64,000 bases of DNA from Dyadobacter crusticola DSM 16708 (GTDB lineage Bacteria; Bacteroidota; Bacteroidia; Cytophagales; Spirosomataceae): positions 1 through 64,000 of the forward strand of contig NZ_JNJB01000017.1 of assembly GCF_000701505.1 (NCBI RefSeq). The letters run 5' to 3'. The notes beneath the pieces were generated by a model, which did not search any database, had not been told where the DNA came from, and worked only from the letters and a program-made list of their open reading frames with translations. Below, piece by piece: positions 8,482-17,772 of the stretch (the first letter of the stretch is position 1; the number at the start of each line of letters is the position of its first letter). A program made the position numbers and the translations under genes.

Positions 8482-9333
8482 TTAGGAATGTTCAAGTTCG
8501 GTCCAGGTCAGTTCACCTGATCTGACAGATTTTTCGAGATCTGTATATTTGGCCAGAAGGTATTTCGCATTCTGCAAAGAAGATTCGAAGCATGCTAATG
8601 CAGCGGCTTTCTGGTCTTCCTTGTTCTCTGATTCAAAAAGGTGCTGCATATCGGCAAGCAAAGTCGGGTTCATGAATTTACCAACCAGTCGCCAAACCTG
8701 CGGAGCTACCCTGCGGCCGGCTGCCCAGCGTTCGTGCGCAAAATCGGATAACGTCAGTGCCAACTTTTCATTGGCGCGGTTTTCCAGTCCCTCGATCAAA
8801 TGAATAGGTTTATCATTAAAAATCGTCTTCAATACCAGTTGGTTCCAGGCCAGTTCATTGAAATACTTTTCGGGATAAGGATTGTGCAGTGCAATTGCAT
8901 CAAACACAAAACCCATATTGGAGCGCACCGCGTCGGTGGCCTTGAAAAGCCACTGATCGGGATAGGAGAGCAGCGGCAATGCGGAGTACAATGCAACCAG
9001 CTCGTTCATTTCGGCAGTATCGAACAGAGTTTCAATGTTCTTGACGTACTCACTCTTATCTGAGGGATCGAGCTGGGTAAGCAGCCACACGCGGCTCAGG
9101 CGAACAAGCGACCATTTATTCACTGAAAAGCCAGGTATCTCCATATTAAGCGACCATTTTTCGTCTCCGGATACCGCTACTATTTTCTTTGCAAGAAAGC
9201 GGGGAGCTGCTACGAAAGCCGTCATTAATTCCAGAGGCGCAGCAGATCCTTTTTGCTGTAACCATTCAGATTCCGCAGCAGAAGTGTTCCTGCCTATTAT
9301 CTCCCAAAGCTTATGCTTAACTATGTCAGACAT
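8482..9333 (-). CDS. eboA: EboA domain-containing protein
   Basis: This 283-residue, mostly helical soluble protein has no enzyme motif I recognise. The stretch SALPLLSYPDQW, followed by AVRSNMGFVFDAIALHNPYP and AWNQLVLKTIF, matches the EboA family signature. It is the first gene of the six-gene minus-strand cluster. The 203 bp upstream, up to the MgtC-like gene, must hold the main ebo promoter, although I see no convincing Bacteroidota -33/-7 pair there. Confidence 0.88.
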   Translation of the reverse strand: MSDIVKHKLWEIIGRNTSAAESEWLQQKGSAAPLELMTAFVAAPRFLAKKIVAVSGDEKWSLNMEIPGFSVNKWSLVRLSRVWLLTQLDPSDKSEYVKNIETLFDTAEMNELVALYSALPLLSYPDQWLFKATDAVRSNMGFVFDAIALHNPYPEKYFNELAWNQLVLKTIFNDKPIHLIEGLENRANEKLALTLSDFAHERWAAGRRVAPQVWRLVGKFMNPTLLADMQHLFESENKEDQKAAALACFESSLQNAKYLLAKYTDLEKSVRSGELTWTELEHS

Positions 9334-9536
9334 TTTTTTAAAGGAAAACTGACTTGCATGCCAGCAGGCAAAATCAGTAAGGTTTCGGGTTGTTTTAGTA
9401 TAAATGTTTATTTCGCTTTATAAAGTTTCCCTAACAACTATTATAACGGTTTGATGTGGCTGGAAAACTCGCTTTGGGCGTTTTGAGCTTCAATTTTAAT
9501 CAAAAACTAATGCAGCAATGCTGATAAAAATCAGTT

Positions 9537-10166
9537 TCAAAAATCAAACTCTTTGATCTCCGGATCATTCAGAAGTCGCCGGGTGAGCTCGTTGTGGTTC
9601 TTCTCGGAACCCTGTAATGTCCAGCTTCCGGTTATTTTATCTCCAACCCGGCTTTGTTCGCCAAGTAATATACTCATATCGAGTTTCTTGAATAAATCTT
9701 CATATACTTTGAGGGATTGTTGCTGGTAAATGCACACCAGCCGGTAGTTGCGGATCTGACTTTTCTTGCGAATGAACTTCTGAACAGGCGCAAGGATCAC
9801 CAGCGACATTCCTGAAATCACAAAACAAGCGAAAGTTGCCTCATAGTAACCAGCCCCGATCCCCATTCCGACTGCGGCGGTAACCCACACAATGGCGGCG
9901 GTGGTAATTCCAACTACACGGTTATTTTCGCGGAAGATAATGCCAGCGCCGATGAAGCCGATACCTGTAACAATGTTGGCAGCAATCCTGCCGGCATCAG
10001 AGCTGACCCTGATAGACAGGATCGTAAAAAGGGTGGAGCCCACTGCGATCAAAATCATGGTGCGCAGCCCGGCAGACTTGCTGCGGTATTCGCGCTCAGC
10101 ACCGATAATTGCGCCAAGGAAGAAGGATAAAAGCAGTTTATAAATGTCTTCCGCAAGGAATTCCAT
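9537..10166 (-). CDS. MgtC/SapB family membrane protein
   Basis: This 209-residue protein has four hydrophobic segments in its first ~135 residues with the MgtC/SapB signature: FFLGAIIGAEREYRSKSAGLRT, VTGIGFIGAGIIF and GITTAAIVWVTAAVGM. The C-terminal ~65 residues form a small soluble domain. MgtC proteins in pathogens help survival at low Mg2+ and inhibit the ATP synthase; in free-living Bacteroidota the role is unclear. It is separated from the ebo genes by a 203-bp gap and lies just after a terminator of the preceding minus-strand gene, so it probably has its own promoter in 10167-10247. Confidence 0.85.
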   Translation of the reverse strand: MEFLAEDIYKLLLSFFLGAIIGAEREYRSKSAGLRTMILIAVGSTLFTILSIRVSSDAGRIAANIVTGIGFIGAGIIFRENNRVVGITTAAIVWVTAAVGMGIGAGYYEATFACFVISGMSLVILAPVQKFIRKKSQIRNYRLVCIYQQQSLKVYEDLFKKLDMSILLGEQSRVGDKITGSWTLQGSEKNHNELTRRLLNDPEIKEFDF

Positions 10167-10189
10167 GCAAGCGTAATTTACGTGTTAAC

Positions 10190-10224
10190 AACAAAAAGCC
10201 GGAAAGATGCTAATCTCCCCGGCT
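10190..10224 (-). terminator. Intrinsic terminator after the DUF5618 gene
   Basis: On the minus strand 10224-10214 pairs with 10207-10197 (11 bp with two G-U pairs), followed by TTTTTG. It lies 24 bp after the stop of the DUF5618 gene and before the MgtC-like gene, so it should separate the two. Confidence 0.65.
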
Positions 10225-10247
10225 CGCAAACTTACATAACTAATCTA

Positions 10248-10574
10248 TCACGCGCTGCCAGTTTTTCTTTCAACCCAGTGGATCAACTTTTCCGCTTCTT
10301 CGATTCCAAGCTTTGCCAATGCGGCACTTCTTGCGCCATCGTATGCCATATCCAGGTGAAGTACCTGGTAAGCGGTCATAAAGGAATTGAGCATTTTCTT
10401 GTCAGCCTGCGAAAGATGCTGTTTATACCAGTCCACATCCTTTCTGCCGCGCGTTTTCTTTCCGAAAATTTCATCAAGAACCAGCAAAATACCCGTATAG
10501 GCAGTGTGTCCGGCCATTTTCACGTACTTAGGATCCTGGAAGTACCCATCTTCTTTACGCGCCTTTTCACTCAA
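10248..10574 (-). CDS. DUF5618 family protein, start codon uncertain
   Basis: From the TTG at 10574 this gives 108 residues, including YVKMAGHTAYTGILLVLDEIF and the C-terminal GIEEAEKLIHWVERK, typical of the small helical DUF5618 proteins of Bacteroidota; function unknown. The frame stays open upstream to a TGA at 10664-10662 and encodes a plausible coding helix (SHSIEEARRYLANAKQIL) before the TTG. As I recall the family, members have about 120 residues beginning in that helix. No ATG, GTG or TTG occurs in that upstream stretch, only ATT, ATA and CTG, so the true start may be non-canonical or an upstream indel may have removed it. It lies 111 bp downstream of the aminopeptidase gene. Confidence 0.7.
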   Translation of the reverse strand: MSEKARKEDGYFQDPKYVKMAGHTAYTGILLVLDEIFGKKTRGRKDVDWYKQHLSQADKKMLNSFMTAYQVLHLDMAYDGARSAALAKLGIEEAEKLIHWVERKTGSA

Positions 10575-10685
10575 AATCTGCTTTGCATTCGCCAGATAGC
10601 GTCTTGCTTCTTCAATAGAATGGGAGGTGTTTTCTTTTATAAGTGTATGTTCAGTTTTTTTTCAAATATAGCAAAATGGCAACGC

Positions 10686-11975
10686 TCAGCTATTCATAAT
10701 CTCCTCGATCTCATCCGCTTCCAGAGGAATATCCTCCATTAAATCAATATTGCCGGTTTCGGTGATCAGAATATCGTTTTCTAAACGGATACCTAAGCCT
10801 TCTTCACGGATGTAAATGCCTGGCTCACAGGTGAAGACCATGCCTGGCTCAAAGCGGCGGTATTTGTTTCCTACATCGTGAATGTCGAGACCGAGGAAAT
10901 GCGAGGTACCGTGCGGGAAGTACTTTTTGTAAGCCGGCCAGTCAGGATCTTGTTTTTCAATTGCTTCCTTCGTTAGTAAACCAAGTCCGATCAGCTCGCT
11001 TTCCATAACTTTACCTACTTCGCGGTGGTATTCGTCCCAGATATTACCACTCACCAGCATTCCCTTTGCCGCTTTAAATACGCGCAGTACAGCATCATAT
11101 ACTTCGCGCTGCCTTTTGGTAAAGCGGCCATTAACAGGAATACTCCGGGTGAGGTCGGCGCCGTAATTGGCATATTCGGCGGCAACATCGAGTAGTAGAA
11201 TGTCGCCGTCTTTACAAGGCTGGTTATTCTGAATGTAATGCAAAACACAAGCATTAGCCCCCGATGCAATAATGGGCTGGTAAGAAAAACCTTTGGAACG
11301 TTTTCGGATAAATTCGTGAACAAGCTCAGCCTCGATCTCGAATTCCTGCACCCCGGGCTTTACAAATTTCAGTACGCGCTCAAAACCCGCTTTTGTAATC
11401 TCACAAGCCTTTTGAAGTAGTTCCACTTCTATCGGATGTTTCGTCGCGCGCAGCTGGTGCATCAGCGGCGCGATTCGCAGGAGCGTATGCAGCGGATACT
11501 TTTCCCTAAAGTCTCGCACGAAACGCGCATCGCGGCTTTGTACCTGCGAGTCGTGACGGGTATGTTCGTTGGTATTCAGGTAAACATTCTCAGCTTCGAA
11601 AATGATGTTCCCGAATACAGTTTCAAACTGGTGCGTCCAGAAGATCGACTGAATACCGGTTACTTCTTTTGCCTGTTCCTTCGTTAGCTTTTCACCTTCC
11701 CAAACCGCGATCAGCTCATTTGTTTCACGTAAAAACAACACTTCCCGGAATTTTGGATCGGGATGGTCCGGGAAAATGAGCAGCATCGTTTCTTCCTGGT
11801 CCGCGCCGGTGAGGTAGAACAGGTCAGTGTTTTGTTTGAAGCCCATTGTACCATCTGCATTGGTTGGCATAATGTCATTTGAATTCAAAATGGCGAGTGA
11901 TTTTGGCTTCATCAACTGGGTCAGACGGCGGCGGTTTTCTATAAACAGGGTTTTGTCAATACGGTCGTAGCGCAT
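10686..11975 (-). CDS. pepP: Xaa-Pro aminopeptidase (aminopeptidase P family, M24B)
   Basis: This 429-residue cytosolic protein has an N-terminal aminopeptidase P domain (residues ~1-140) and a C-terminal pita-bread metallopeptidase domain. The five metal ligands are visible: two Asp in LLLDVAAEYANYGADLTR, His in FPHGTSHFLGLDIHD, Glu in VFTCEPGIYI and Glu in GIRLENDILIT. It removes N-terminal residues preceding proline. No signal peptide is seen. It is divergent from the S8 protease gene on the right, with about 100 bp between starts. Confidence 0.93.
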   Translation of the reverse strand: MRYDRIDKTLFIENRRRLTQLMKPKSLAILNSNDIMPTNADGTMGFKQNTDLFYLTGADQEETMLLIFPDHPDPKFREVLFLRETNELIAVWEGEKLTKEQAKEVTGIQSIFWTHQFETVFGNIIFEAENVYLNTNEHTRHDSQVQSRDARFVRDFREKYPLHTLLRIAPLMHQLRATKHPIEVELLQKACEITKAGFERVLKFVKPGVQEFEIEAELVHEFIRKRSKGFSYQPIIASGANACVLHYIQNNQPCKDGDILLLDVAAEYANYGADLTRSIPVNGRFTKRQREVYDAVLRVFKAAKGMLVSGNIWDEYHREVGKVMESELIGLGLLTKEAIEKQDPDWPAYKKYFPHGTSHFLGLDIHDVGNKYRRFEPGMVFTCEPGIYIREEGLGIRLENDILITETGNIDLMEDIPLEADEIEEIMNS

Positions 11976-12077
11976 GGTCGGTTATTTTTTGTAACTCTAA
12001 TTTAATTTGTAAAATTACGTTTAACTTGTTCTTTCCTTGAGGATACCAAATAAAGAATACCTAACTGATTTTCGTTC

Positions 12078-13604
12078 ATGAAAAGATTGCTTCTGATTGC
12101 ATTTGTCCTGATACCTGTTGCTTTAACTGCATCTCCCAAATATTGGATTTATCTGAAAAACAAAGATCTGGGAGCATCGCCCGCAGTATCCCGGCAAACA
12201 ATGGAATGTCGGCAGATGCTGGGTTTGGTAAGATCTGACGAAACCGACTTACCTGTACGGACAGATTACGAGCAAGCTTTGAAGGCGCATTCGGTAAATA
12301 TCATCAACCGTTCGAAATGGTTGAATGCAGTATCAGCAGTGCTCACCAGCGAGCAGGCAATGAAAGTGCGGGAATTGGACTTTGTGAAGGAAGTGGTTCC
12401 CATTGATCCTGGTTTTTACGTTGCCAAAACCCAGCCCATTGAAAAAGCACAAATGGCGCCGGTAATGTCACAGGTACAAGCCAGCGCATTCCTGAAAGAA
12501 GGCATTACTGCGAAAGATGTGACCATCGGCGTTATTGATGCAGGCTTTTACGGAGCCGACTCGTCACTTTCACTTACACAGGTTTTTTCCAACAAAAGAA
12601 TACTCGCAATTCGGGATTATGTAAAGCCGGGCCGCCCGGGGGAATTGCTTTTCAGCACTGCCGAAAGTTTTTCGGATATGCACGGTACCGAAGTAATGGC
12701 GGCGATTGCCGGTGTGGACTTCCAGGATGAAATCCAGTACGGAATGGCTACCAATGCAAAATTCTATCTGGCCCGCACGGATTATTCCATGCGTGAATAC
12801 CGCGGCGAAGAAGACAACTGGATCGCTGCAATGGAATGGATGGACAGCCTGGGTGTACGGCTGATCAATACTTCTCTGGGTTATGCCAAAGGTTTCTCAG
12901 ATCCGAAAGAAAACTATATACCCTCACAAATGGATGGTAAGACGAGCGCAATTACCCGCGCCGCCCAAATTGCGTCCGATAAAAAAGGTATTATGCTGAT
13001 CGTTTCGGCCGGCAATGAAGGAGATGATAAAAGCTGGGGGATTGTATCAGCGCCAGCGGATGCAAAGGGAGTTCTTTCGGTTGGGGCGACCAATGGAAAG
13101 CTCTGGAACAGGATCGGGTACAGCAGTGTAGGGCCGGAGTTTTTACCTTATGTAAAACCGAATGTATCCTGCTTTTCATTGTACGGTACTTCACTTTCGG
13201 CGCCTGTGATTACCGGTTTTGCTGCCTGCCTTTTACAGGCGAATCCGAAGCTTACCAACAAGGAGCTGATCTCGTTGATCGAGAAATCCTCACATTTATA
13301 TCCCTACGGAAACAATTTTGTTGGATACGGCGTACCCCAAGCGTCGCGTGCGCTCGCCTTAGCAAAAGCACCTTACCTGCCCGACAATGCAAAATTGATC
13401 AAGGCAAAAGGTCGCAGCTGCGATGTGGAAGTGTCCAGCTCTGATTCGCTGGTGGCCGTTTACCGGAAGAAAACGAATAAAGACGTTTTGTCTCAGCAGG
13501 TTGCCAAGGTCCAAAATGGAAAAGTGTCCCTCAAACGTCAGAATGGGGAACACTTTACAACTATTGACCTGAAAGACAATGTGATCGAAGTAGAATGGGA
13601 CTAA
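12078..13604 (+). CDS. Subtilisin-like S8 family serine peptidase, exported
   Basis: This 508-residue protein has an N-terminal signal peptide (residues ~1-18) and a prodomain-like region before the catalytic domain. The triad is visible: Asp154 in GVIDAGFYGAD, His202 in DMHGTEVMA and Ser372 in GTSLSAPV, with the oxyanion Asn313 in VSAGNEGDD. About 110 residues follow the catalytic domain and form a beta-rich tail. I do not see a clear T9SS sorting motif at the C-terminus, which ends in NVIEVEWD. Its stop overlaps the stop of the convergent antiporter gene by 4 nt. Confidence 0.92.
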   Translation: MKRLLLIAFVLIPVALTASPKYWIYLKNKDLGASPAVSRQTMECRQMLGLVRSDETDLPVRTDYEQALKAHSVNIINRSKWLNAVSAVLTSEQAMKVRELDFVKEVVPIDPGFYVAKTQPIEKAQMAPVMSQVQASAFLKEGITAKDVTIGVIDAGFYGADSSLSLTQVFSNKRILAIRDYVKPGRPGELLFSTAESFSDMHGTEVMAAIAGVDFQDEIQYGMATNAKFYLARTDYSMREYRGEEDNWIAAMEWMDSLGVRLINTSLGYAKGFSDPKENYIPSQMDGKTSAITRAAQIASDKKGIMLIVSAGNEGDDKSWGIVSAPADAKGVLSVGATNGKLWNRIGYSSVGPEFLPYVKPNVSCFSLYGTSLSAPVITGFAACLLQANPKLTNKELISLIEKSSHLYPYGNNFVGYGVPQASRALALAKAPYLPDNAKLIKAKGRSCDVEVSSSDSLVAVYRKKTNKDVLSQQVAKVQNGKVSLKRQNGEHFTTIDLKDNVIEVEWD

Positions 13605-15196
13605 TGTGATTTGCGGAGACGCGCTTCTTCAAGGTCGAGCTCTCTTTCTTTTATTCTGATCAATTCATCTGCGCAGGCTCTTTCCCTGCGCAGTTTTATT
13701 ATCTCGCCACGCTTCACTTCTATGATTTCTAGCAGCATCTTCCGGTATTTACGGATTGCGCTTCTATTGGAATCATCATTGGAATGCAGGAATTTGCTGT
13801 CTGCCATTTCTATAATCTTCTCATAGCGTTCTTTTAAAAGCCGGAAAGGCTCGAACTCAGCAATTTCCCCGTCGTAGTTGGATTTCATATAGTCCAGACT
13901 GACCGTAGCAAGCCGCGAGTTCATCATTGCATTCTGCTCTTCCATATTCTCGCCATCGTCTTCGATTTTCAGCCATCGGATGATCAACGGAAGGCTAAGT
14001 CCCTGCAATACAAGTGTAAAGAGTATTACCACAAACGTAATAAACAGGAATAGGTTACGATGCGGGAAAGCTGCGCCGCTGATCGTCAATGGAATTGCAA
14101 GTGCAGACGCCAGAGATACAACACCCCGCATCCCGCTCCATGCTACAATGAAAACGGGCTGCCATTTCGGCCTGGGTTCGCCTTCCCGGATAGACCTGAA
14201 CAGCATACGAGGCAGATAGGTGGCCGGAAATACCCAGATAATACGGATCATGATCGTGAGCACGCTGATAATCACAGCGTAGGAAATTACTTCTGTGACC
14301 GTATAGCAGTCGAGGCCGAGCATTACCTCGGGCAATTGCAGACCGATCAGGATAAATACAATGCCGTTGAGCAGGAATATGACCGTTTCCCAAACATAGT
14401 TGGTCTGCATTCGGGACTGGTAGGTAAAGAGCTCGTGAGAGCGGAAGCTGAGAAAGAGCCCGCCACTTACCACCGACAAAACGCCGGAGTAGTGATAGTG
14501 CTCAGCCGCAATGTACATCAGGTAAGGAGATATGAATGTAAGCGCAGTGTCAATGCTGGGGGTAGTTGGGAAAAACCGGTGTACGACGTACAAAACGTGC
14601 GCGATCGCCAGGCCGATTAACACGCCCATTACTGCGACCATCAGGAAATCGACACCCGCTTTCCAGAATACAAACTGGCCCGAAGCAACTGTTGCGAGTG
14701 CCACACGGAAAACGATCAGGGAGGATGCGTCGTTTACCAGACTCTCGCCTTCCAGGATAGTCACCACTCTTTTTGGCACTTTCAAACCTTGCAAAACAGA
14801 AGTAGCTGCTACCGCGTCAGGTGGAGAGATAATCCCGCCGAGTACGAAGCCCATTGCCAATGTAAATCCAGGGATCAATGCATTTGAAACATAAGCTACG
14901 GCGGTGGCGGTAAAGAAAACAAGTCCGAATGCGAGCAGGGAAATCGGTCTTTTCGCAGCCCAGAAATCTTTCCATGAAGTGTTCCAGGCCGCACTGTAAA
15001 GCAGGGGAGGAAGGAATATCAGAAATACCCAGTCGGGCGCCAGTTCAAGTATTGGCATGCCGGGGATAAAGCTGATTATCAAACCGGCAATTACCAGGAA
15101 TATAGGATATGAGACACCAATTTTTTCGCTTACCATCGTAAGCATTGCGACCACAAAAAGCAGGGATATGATGAGGAGTAGATTGTCGTGAATCAT
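13601..15196 (-). CDS. CPA1-family Na+/H+ antiporter
   Basis: This 531-residue protein has about 12 hydrophobic segments in the first ~415 residues. The CPA1 signatures are present: GIISPPDAVAATSVL and, a little later, ILEGESLVNDASSLIVFR. A GMRGVVSLASALAIPL segment follows near residue 355. The last ~115 residues form a charged cytosolic tail, probably helical. It should exchange Na+ or K+ for H+ at the inner membrane, in pH or salt homeostasis. No partner gene is adjacent. Confidence 0.92.
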   Translation of the reverse strand: MIHDNLLLIISLLFVVAMLTMVSEKIGVSYPIFLVIAGLIISFIPGMPILELAPDWVFLIFLPPLLYSAAWNTSWKDFWAAKRPISLLAFGLVFFTATAVAYVSNALIPGFTLAMGFVLGGIISPPDAVAATSVLQGLKVPKRVVTILEGESLVNDASSLIVFRVALATVASGQFVFWKAGVDFLMVAVMGVLIGLAIAHVLYVVHRFFPTTPSIDTALTFISPYLMYIAAEHYHYSGVLSVVSGGLFLSFRSHELFTYQSRMQTNYVWETVIFLLNGIVFILIGLQLPEVMLGLDCYTVTEVISYAVIISVLTIMIRIIWVFPATYLPRMLFRSIREGEPRPKWQPVFIVAWSGMRGVVSLASALAIPLTISGAAFPHRNLFLFITFVVILFTLVLQGLSLPLIIRWLKIEDDGENMEEQNAMMNSRLATVSLDYMKSNYDGEIAEFEPFRLLKERYEKIIEMADSKFLHSNDDSNRSAIRKYRKMLLEIIEVKRGEIIKLRRERACADELIRIKERELDLEEARLRKSH

Positions 15197-15418
15197 ATTA
15201 AGAAATAGAGGTTCGGGGATATAAAAGTATGCATTTCATTCGTTTATCATTATGAAACTTTTGCGTGTGGTCGAACACGCAATTTGAATTTTTGGTTTTA
15301 CATTAGCAGAAAAATTACAGTTTTGTTTATCTTTATTGCCTCAGTTTATGTCGAATCTGTGGCAGTATACTTAAAAAATCAAATTTTCGGTAAATCTATC
15401 ACCTAATCCCTATTAACA

Positions 15419-16708
15419 ATGAGTACTTCTCGAAGAGATGTCCTGAAAATGGCGGGAATGGCGTTCGCTGGTAGCGCGCTTCCAGCCGTTACGATCCTGA
15501 ACCCCAACCGTGCTTTTGGCGGTGTCAACAGCGAAACTTTGAAGATCGGTTTGATTGGTTGCGGCGGTCGCGGATCAGGTGCTGCTAATCAGGCTTTGAA
15601 AGCTGATCCTAATGTTGTTCTTCACGCAGTTGGAGATATTTTCAAAGATAAAATGGACTCCTCTCTTGCTAACCTGACCAAAATTCACGGTCCAAAGGTT
15701 AAAGTAGAGGAAGGTAATAAGTTTATCGGGTTTGATGCATATAAAAAAGTCCTGGAATCAGGTGTGGATGTAGTGCTTCTAGCAACTCCTCCTCACTTCC
15801 GTCCGGAGCATTTGACCGCAGCTATCAATGCAGGCAAGCACGTATTCTGCGAAAAGCCGGTAGCAGTAGATGCGCCGGGCGTACGTAAAGTGCTTGATGC
15901 GGCGAAATTGGCAAAACAGAAAAACCTTTCTCTGATGTCGGGTTTCTGCTGGCGCTACCACGAGCCGAAGCGTGCAAGCTTTGCAAGAATCCTCGACGGT
16001 GCAGTAGGGGATATCACAGCGATTTATAACACTTATGATACCGGTACACTCTGGTCGTTCCCCCGTGTAGCGGGCTGGTCCGATGCAGAATATGTATTGC
16101 GTAACTGGACGTACTATACCTGGCTTGCCGGTGACCACATCGTGGAGCAGGCTGTACACAGTATCGATATGATGTCGTGGGCAATGGGTGGTAAGCTGCC
16201 GGTTTCGGCGGTAGGTACAGGCGGTCGCCAGGTACGTACTGACTCGCTGTTCGGAAATATCTTCGACCACTTCTCGGTTGTTTACGATTACGACAATGGC
16301 GTAAAAGGCTTCCACCATTCGAGACAGCAGGCTAACTGCGAAAACAGCTATCTCGTACAAACACTGGGTACAAAAGGAAGCGCGATGGTAAACTGCGCGC
16401 GGAACGTACACGAAATCACGGGAGCTAATCCTTGGAAATATGAAGGTGTTCAGAACGATATGTACCAGACTGAGCACAACGAGCTATTTGCTTCTATCCG
16501 TAGCGGCAAGCTGATCAACGACGGAGAATTTATGGCGCACAGCACCCTGATCGCGATCATGGGTAGAATGGCATCTTACACAGGCAAACGCGTAACCTGG
16601 AATGATGCGATGAACTCATCTGAAAAGCTGGGTCCTGATACTTACAGCTTCGATATGAAACCTCCCGTTGTGGAAGTTGCTAAACCAGGTATCACTGCAT
16701 TCTCCTGA
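15419..16708 (+). CDS. Tat-exported Gfo/Idh/MocA family oxidoreductase
   Basis: This 429-residue protein begins with a twin-arginine signal (STSRRDVLKMAG, then a hydrophobic run to about residue 33). The mature part opens with a Rossmann fold, KIGLIGCGGRGSG, and carries the family motif HVFCEKPVAVD, where the Lys of EKP is catalytic, and AGDHIVEQAVHSIDMM. It should be an NAD(P)-dependent sugar or cyclitol oxidoreductase carrying its cofactor out of the cell through Tat. A second Tat-signal gene follows after 6 bp and encodes a sugar isomerase-like protein; the two probably form an operon for periplasmic carbohydrate modification. Confidence 0.92.
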   Translation: MSTSRRDVLKMAGMAFAGSALPAVTILNPNRAFGGVNSETLKIGLIGCGGRGSGAANQALKADPNVVLHAVGDIFKDKMDSSLANLTKIHGPKVKVEEGNKFIGFDAYKKVLESGVDVVLLATPPHFRPEHLTAAINAGKHVFCEKPVAVDAPGVRKVLDAAKLAKQKNLSLMSGFCWRYHEPKRASFARILDGAVGDITAIYNTYDTGTLWSFPRVAGWSDAEYVLRNWTYYTWLAGDHIVEQAVHSIDMMSWAMGGKLPVSAVGTGGRQVRTDSLFGNIFDHFSVVYDYDNGVKGFHHSRQQANCENSYLVQTLGTKGSAMVNCARNVHEITGANPWKYEGVQNDMYQTEHNELFASIRSGKLINDGEFMAHSTLIAIMGRMASYTGKRVTWNDAMNSSEKLGPDTYSFDMKPPVVEVAKPGITAFS

Positions 16709-16714
16709 TATTTC

Positions 16715-17626
16715 ATGCAGCGTAGAGAATTTCTCAAAAGTGCGGCCGTAGCTACCTCAGCTATGGCCGTTACTTCATCTGTGGTGTCCGGTGCGGCATT
16801 GCAGACTGCACCTTTGGCCAAACCCATGATCAAGAAAAGTCTGAAATGGGGGATGGTGAAAGAAGATTTGTCAGTAATGGACAAATTTAAATTGCTTAAA
16901 GACCTTGGTTACGACGGCGTAGAGCTCGATTCTCCCGACGAAAAACTGACAATGAAGGAGATCCTGGCAGCCCGCGATAAAACGGGACTGGAGCTTCCGG
17001 GGACAGTTAATTCCATGCACTGGAAACTCCCGCTTTCCGATCCGGATCCTAAAAAGCGCGAGGAATGCGTGAAGTCCATTGAGAAGGCATTGATTGATAC
17101 CAAAGCAATGGGCGGTACCACTGTTTTGGTGGTGCCCGGTGTTGTGAATGCGACAACTACTTATGCCGAAGCTTACGAACGTTCGCAAAAGGAAATCAGG
17201 AAACTGCTTCCTGTTGCTGAAAAAACGGGCGTGAAAATCGCATTTGAAAATGTTTGGAACCAGTTTCTGCTGAGTCCGTTGGAAGCTGCCCGTTTTGTAG
17301 ACGAGTTCAAGCACCCGATGGTAGGCTGGTATTTTGATGTAGGCAATGTGCTGCGTTACAGCTGGCCGGTTTCGTGGATCGAAGCGCTGGACAAACGTAT
17401 ATTGAAGCTCGACCTGAAAGAATTCAGCTTTAAAAAGCAAAACGAACTGGGTCTTTGGAAAGGGTTTGATGTAGAATTCATGGAAGGTGACTGCAACTGG
17501 GCCGAAGTGAACAAAGCATTGACCAAGATCGGTTACTCAGGCTGGGCTTCTGCCGAAGTCGCAGGCGGCGACAGAAAACGCCTGCTTACGATCCGTGAGA
17601 AAATGGACGAGGTATTTAAAGCCTGA
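16715..17626 (+). CDS. Sugar phosphate isomerase/epimerase-like TIM-barrel protein, exported
   Basis: This 303-residue protein has an N-terminal RREFLKSAAVA motif followed by a hydrophobic stretch, a Tat-like export signal. The barrel has VELDSPDE near the start, TVLVVPG in the middle, KIAFENVWN with a metal-ligand Glu, YFDVGNVLRY with Asp, and LKLDLKEF and WASAEVAGG near the end. These fit the xylose-isomerase-like AP2Ec fold. Six bp separate it from the Gfo/Idh/MocA gene, so the two are probably co-transcribed. A strong intrinsic terminator follows at 17652. Substrate unknown. Confidence 0.9.
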   Translation: MQRREFLKSAAVATSAMAVTSSVVSGAALQTAPLAKPMIKKSLKWGMVKEDLSVMDKFKLLKDLGYDGVELDSPDEKLTMKEILAARDKTGLELPGTVNSMHWKLPLSDPDPKKREECVKSIEKALIDTKAMGGTTVLVVPGVVNATTTYAEAYERSQKEIRKLLPVAEKTGVKIAFENVWNQFLLSPLEAARFVDEFKHPMVGWYFDVGNVLRYSWPVSWIEALDKRILKLDLKEFSFKKQNELGLWKGFDVEFMEGDCNWAEVNKALTKIGYSGWASAEVAGGDRKRLLTIREKMDEVFKA

Positions 17627-17651
17627 TTTACAGGTGTTACAAATCATGTTT

Positions 17652-17679
17652 AAAGCCTGGCTTATGCCGGGCTTTTTGC
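17652..17679 (+). terminator. Intrinsic terminator of the Gfo/Idh operon
   Basis: Bases 17652-17661 pair with 17666-17675 (10 bp, one G-U pair) around a 4-nt loop, with a T-rich tail. It follows the isomerase stop by 26 bp. Confidence 0.85.
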
Positions 17680-17772
17680 TTTCTGATTGAAATTAAAAAC
17701 CTCTCGCTCTGGTGTTGGAAAGTACTGGTAAAGTGTTAATCTTGCGGTACTTCAGCTCTATCTCACACTATC

